Source: SHAN690 sp038131955 (lineage in GTDB: Bacteria > Bacteroidota > Bacteroidia > Flavobacteriales_G > Salibacteraceae). Taken from it: a stretch of 64,000 nucleotides of DNA. The stretch covers positions 1 through 64,000 of the forward strand of contig JAYPQK010000009.1 of the NCBI GenBank assembly GCA_038131955.1. Direction: 5' to 3'. The notes beneath the pieces are model-generated. The model did not search any database. It saw only the letters and a program-made list of their open reading frames with translations, and had not been told where the DNA came from. The first letter of the stretch is position 1; each line of letters begins with the position of its first letter. Positions 59,869 to 64,000 of this stretch are shown here, piece after piece. The position numbers were made by a program, and so were the translations under genes.

Positions 59869-61297
59869 GCGGCTTGACCACATATCGTCGTTGGACTTGG
59901 ATGCTGCTGTTGTTGCCGATCTATGTATTCATGTTCGTCAAACTAGGAGCCCCGCACCTTAGATTATGGGACGAAGGCTGGTTTGCCGTGCATGCCATCG
60001 AAATGTGGCAGAACAACAGCTGGTGGGTGTCCTATTTTGACGGCGCACCCAGCGTCACTTCGTCCAAACCACCGTTGCAGTATTGGCTTCAACGACCATT
60101 CCTGGCAGGTATAGGAATCAGTGAATTGTCTGTTCGACTCCCAAGCGCTATCGCTGCTGGAATGACGGTGCTCCTTCTGTTCTTTTGGAGCAGAGTGCGA
60201 TGGAATGAGAAACAGGCTTGGTACGTTTCCTTGATTCTTCTTACCTCCACCGGGTTTATCGGTTACCATACCGCTCGTGGAGCTGAGGCAGATGCTTTGC
60301 TGACACTTTTCCTCACCCTCCAGGGAATTAGCTTCTATGAATTTGTCCAAAGCGAGAAGAAAGCCTGGATTTGGGCGCTTGGTCTGGCGGTGGGACTGGC
60401 CTTCTTGGCGAAGTCGATGGCCGCGTTCCTCATGCTTCCCGGAATGGCGGTGTATCTTCTTGTATTTGATCGGACGAAGTTCATGCGCCTTCTAAAGAAT
60501 CCACATCTCTACGGAAGTATGGTGGCTGTACTGGCTATCATCCTGGGTTATTTGATCATCCGAGCGCAGTTTCAACCGGATTACTTAGGAATTTTCGTTA
60601 GGTCGAATGTGGGTCGTTATACTTCGTCTCTCGGGCACGATCATGGAGTCATGTACTATGTTGACAATATGCTCAACGGTCGCTATGTATGGTGGTTCCC
60701 CATAGCGGCGCTTGGCATCATTCTCTCGTTCTTGCCTATGGAGGGAAAGAATCAGATCACACGATTCTCGGCTGTACTAAGCTTGACCTTCTTACTGGTC
60801 ATTTCTATCTCTCGCTCAAAGCTGTATTGGTATGACATGCCTATCTATCCATGGCTTGCCATAGCAGCAGCCGGAGCCTTGAGTAAGCTGGAGTCGTTGA
60901 TCCAGGGAAGAGCCAAAGCCCTGATTGTAGCGGCCATGTTTGTCGTTCCTATGTACCGCATGTTTAGGCATACTCAGTCGAATGCATTGACCTACAACGA
61001 AATAGAGTTCGAGGCGCCGGAGATCTATTTACGTAAAGCATGGGATTCTAACAAAAGCATGGATGGAGTGAAGGTATGGGCCGACCGGTTTGACGGGGCA
61101 CTCCTGTTTTACAAGCACAAATTTGCACAGCGCGATGACAAGATGGAGATCGTGCATGAATTGAAAGAGATCAATGCGGGGGACCAAGTGTTGGTCCACC
61201 ACGAAGAATATAAATCAGAACTTTTTCGCGCCTTCGATGTCAAGGAGGTAGATAATTATCGAGGCGCGACGCTTTACGAATTAAAACAAAGACAGAA

Positions 61298-61301
<4 letters not shown>
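59865..61301 (+). CDS. GT39-family membrane glycosyltransferase, copy 3
   Basis: 478 residues, closer to copy 1 by eye: LRLWDEGWFAVHAIEMWQNN, SSKPPLQYWLQRPF, LSVRLPSAIAAGMTVLLLFF and GRGAEADALLTLF-like runs (YHTARGAEADALLTLFLTLQ). Multi-TM with a soluble C-terminus. The ATG overlaps copy 2's stop, and its own TGA overlaps the sufC ATG (ATGA), so sufC translation is coupled to a glycosyltransferase. Confidence 0.88.
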
Positions 61302-62062
<761 letters not shown>

Positions 62063-62071
62063 GACAGGATC

Positions 62072-63337
62072 ATGTCAAAACAGGAATTTCTCAAACAATT
62101 TGATCAACTCACCGCCTTGTTTCCCGTGCAGGGATCGGCTCGGTCTGTCATCCACAATGGACTCGACTTCCCGACCACACGCGATGAGTATTGGAAGTAT
62201 ACCCGGGTGACTCCATTGGTGAGCACCGAGTATGCACAGAATGAAGCTAAGATCGATTCGATCGACGCTATGCGAATCCCGGATCTAGAGGGACATTATA
62301 TCGTCTTCGTGAATGGCGTATTCGCTGAAGATCTATCGGATGCAGACCTTCCGAAAGGAATGCAGATCACACCCATGCAGAAGGCAGACGGCTTGCGGAA
62401 GTCGCATATGCTTGAGCATTTGGATCAGCACATCGATAGCAAGCATCACGCTTTTCATGCGTTCAATACCAGCTATTTCCAAGATGGAGCCTTCATCACA
62501 GTGGAGAAGGGAGTAGAGGTCGAGAAGCCAGTAGTGATCTTGAATATCAGTGCAGGGGCTAAACAAGCCAACAACCTTCGCAACCTCATCTTGGTGGGTG
62601 AGAATGCAAAAGCTGATTTTATCACGCAGTACGAAGGGGTCGACAATGAAGGAGCACTATCCAATGTGGTTACCGAAATGGTGATTGCGCAGGGTGGTAA
62701 CGCTTCGCTCTATCTACTCCAGGATGAAGGGGCGAACACGACGCACATCAATGCCACCCAGGTGGCGCAGGATCGCAATAGCGTCAGCAAAGTGGTGACG
62801 ATCACCCGATCAGGGAAGCTCGTGCGCAATAACCTTAACTTCACCGTGAATGGGGAGGGCTGTGAGAGCAATATGTACGGGATTTACTTCGGTTCAGGTA
62901 AGCAGCATATCGACAACCATACGTACGTGGATCATCTCGTTCCTCACTGCAATAGCAATGAGCTCTACAAAGGTGTTATGGCTGATAGATCTACCGGTGT
63001 CTTCAATGGAAAAATCATGGTGCACAGAGATGCGCAGCAGACCAATGCATTCCAGAGCAATCAGAACATCCTACTCTCCGATACGGCAACGATCAACACC
63101 AAGCCAGAGCTGGAGATCTATGCTGACGATGTGAAGTGTTCGCATGGATGTACCATCGGTCAGCTTGACGAAGAAGCGATGTTCTATCTTCAGTCTCGAG
63201 GCCTCGGAAAGGAGGCTGCGACGAAATTGTTGGTACAAGCCTTCGCCGGTGAAGTGACCGAGCAGATCGACATTGAGCCATTGCGCAACTTCGTGGATGA
63301 TTTCATTCACCAGAAATTCGAGGATCTAAATGCTTGA
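62072..63337 (+). CDS. sufD: Fe-S assembly protein SufD
   Basis: 421-residue SufB paralogue forming the scaffold heterodimer. The N-terminal DFPTTRDEYWKYTRVTPL and the C-terminal ADDVKCSHGCTIGQLDEEAM, then FYLQSRGLGKEAATKLLVQA are the family signatures. It overlaps sufS by 8 bp (stop 63335-63337, sufS ATG 63330). Confidence 0.96.
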   Translation: MSKQEFLKQFDQLTALFPVQGSARSVIHNGLDFPTTRDEYWKYTRVTPLVSTEYAQNEAKIDSIDAMRIPDLEGHYIVFVNGVFAEDLSDADLPKGMQITPMQKADGLRKSHMLEHLDQHIDSKHHAFHAFNTSYFQDGAFITVEKGVEVEKPVVILNISAGAKQANNLRNLILVGENAKADFITQYEGVDNEGALSNVVTEMVIAQGGNASLYLLQDEGANTTHINATQVAQDRNSVSKVVTITRSGKLVRNNLNFTVNGEGCESNMYGIYFGSGKQHIDNHTYVDHLVPHCNSNELYKGVMADRSTGVFNGKIMVHRDAQQTNAFQSNQNILLSDTATINTKPELEIYADDVKCSHGCTIGQLDEEAMFYLQSRGLGKEAATKLLVQAFAGEVTEQIDIEPLRNFVDDFIHQKFEDLNA

Positions 63338-64000
63338 TATCGAAAAGATCAGAAAAGAGTTTCCCGTTTTGGATCAGCAGATCCATGGTAGACCATTGGT
63401 GTATCTAGACAATGCTGCCTCTTCTCAGAAGCCACTTCGTGTGGTACGTGCGTTGGAAAAGTACTACACGCATGATCATGCAAATGTGCACCGCGGAGTA
63501 CACACGCTAAGTCAGCGCGCGACCGATCAGTTCGAAGCAGTCCGTAGAAAGGCGCAGGCTTTCGTGAACGCCGAACACGAGCACGAGATCATCTTTACCC
63601 GTGGGGTGACAGAGGCGATCAATCTGGTCGCGTCTTCCTTCGGCAAAGCCTTCATTGAAGAGGGAGATGAGGTGCTCGTTTCAGAGCTGGAGCACCATTC
63701 CAACATCGTGCCTTGGCAGTTTATGTGCGACGAGTGGGGCGCAGAGCTCAAGGTGATTCCGGTGGATGACAAAGGCGAACTGATCATGGATCGATTCGAT
63801 GAGCTCTTGTCGGGTCAAACCAGGATCGTGGCGGTCAACCATGTTAGCAATACTCTAGGAACGGTCAACCCAATCGAAGAGATCATCGCGAAGGCTCATA
63901 AAGTGGGGGCGGCAGTACTGATCGACGGAGCGCAGAGTGCCCCGCACATCAAGATCGACATGCAGGAGTTGGACGCTGATTTTTATTGCGTCTCAAGCCA
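63330..64000 (+). CDS. sufS: Cysteine desulfurase SufS (3' end outside window)
   Basis: PLP-dependent group II cysteine desulfurase that delivers sulfur to SufU/E or SufBCD. The visible 223 residues start MLDIEKIRKEFPVLDQQIHG and RPLVYLDNAASSQKPLRVVR. VHRGVHTLSQRAT and IIFTRGVTEAINLVASSFG follow, then HVSNTLGTVNPIEEII and DGAQSAPHIKIDM. The PLP-lysine and active Cys lie beyond base 64000. Overlaps sufD by 8 bp. Confidence 0.96.
   Translation, partial: MLDIEKIRKEFPVLDQQIHGRPLVYLDNAASSQKPLRVVRALEKYYTHDHANVHRGVHTLSQRATDQFEAVRRKAQAFVNAEHEHEIIFTRGVTEAINLVASSFGKAFIEEGDEVLVSELEHHSNIVPWQFMCDEWGAELKVIPVDDKGELIMDRFDELLSGQTRIVAVNHVSNTLGTVNPIEEIIAKAHKVGAAVLIDGAQSAPHIKIDMQELDADFYCVSS

Overview
The window reads as a chromosomal segment of a marine, pigmented, aerobic member of the Bacteroidota, most likely Flavobacteriales (Cryomorphaceae/Schleiferiaceae-like). 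The reasons are type IX secretion (T9SS) C-terminal sorting domains, SprB-type repeats, promoters of the TTG-N19/20-TAnnTTTG type, a zinc-motif-free SecA tail, the ftsX-DUF3098-uppP-truB-queA gene order, a saproxanthin-like carotenoid cluster, and the near absence of Shine-Dalgarno sequences. The assignment is inferred from gene content only.

Layout. 1-9.1 kb: two minus-strand housekeeping operons, ftsX-DUF3098-uppP-truB-queA-ispD-rlmN (rlmN runs off the left edge) and serS-lipoprotein-TPR protein. 9.1-12.5 kb: rpmA/rplU (L21 with an unusual C-terminal extension), small membrane proteins, an EamA permease, a cobalamin adenosyltransferase and a DUF2795 protein. 12.7-16.1 kb: secA.

16.2-22.4 kb is a scrambled accessory region. 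A large T9SS surface-protein gene appears split into a C-terminal piece and an N-terminal beta-helix piece that carries two in-frame TAG codons. Between them lie an IS3-family fragment, an AT-rich 825-residue membrane/PKD protein of unknown function with its own promoter and terminator, and a frameshifted 3' fragment of glmS. 22.6-27.7 kb: a GT39/PAP2/GT2 envelope-glycan operon and a SprB-repeat T9SS protein. 27.8-30.1 kb: a broken comM (yifB) whose N- and C-terminal pieces are separated by about 1.5 kb of AT-rich foreign-looking DNA carrying a 93-residue protein, a DUF2752 protein, a 69-residue protein and an unidentified fragment. 30.2-40.1 kb: a DsbD-like thiol-disulfide protein, a lipoprotein with an in-frame TGA, and a tetR-tolC-adaptor-RND efflux operon with inverted repeats at its promoter.

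40.3-44.4 kb: asnS, rpoN and a membrane protein. 44.8-54.2 kb is a light/photoprotection region: an FeS-type photolyase relative, the carotenoid operon crtD-cruF-crtZ-crtYcd, a DASH cryptochrome with DUF2256 and DUF2805 partners, and a TPR histidine kinase with an in-frame TAG. 54.3-64 kb: a queuosine-precursor transporter, then the suf iron-sulfur operon (A-type carrier, sufB, sufC, sufD, sufS). Three tandem GT39 glycosyltransferase paralogues are inserted between sufB and sufC with overlapping stop/start codons.

The best leads are the three GT39 genes inside the suf operon, the AT-rich 825-residue membrane protein, and the replaced centre of comM. Several single-base disruptions (TAG, TGA and frameshifts) also recur. 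They could be real pseudogenes or consensus/assembly errors, and read mapping would decide. No tRNA, rRNA or CRISPR array was recognised.
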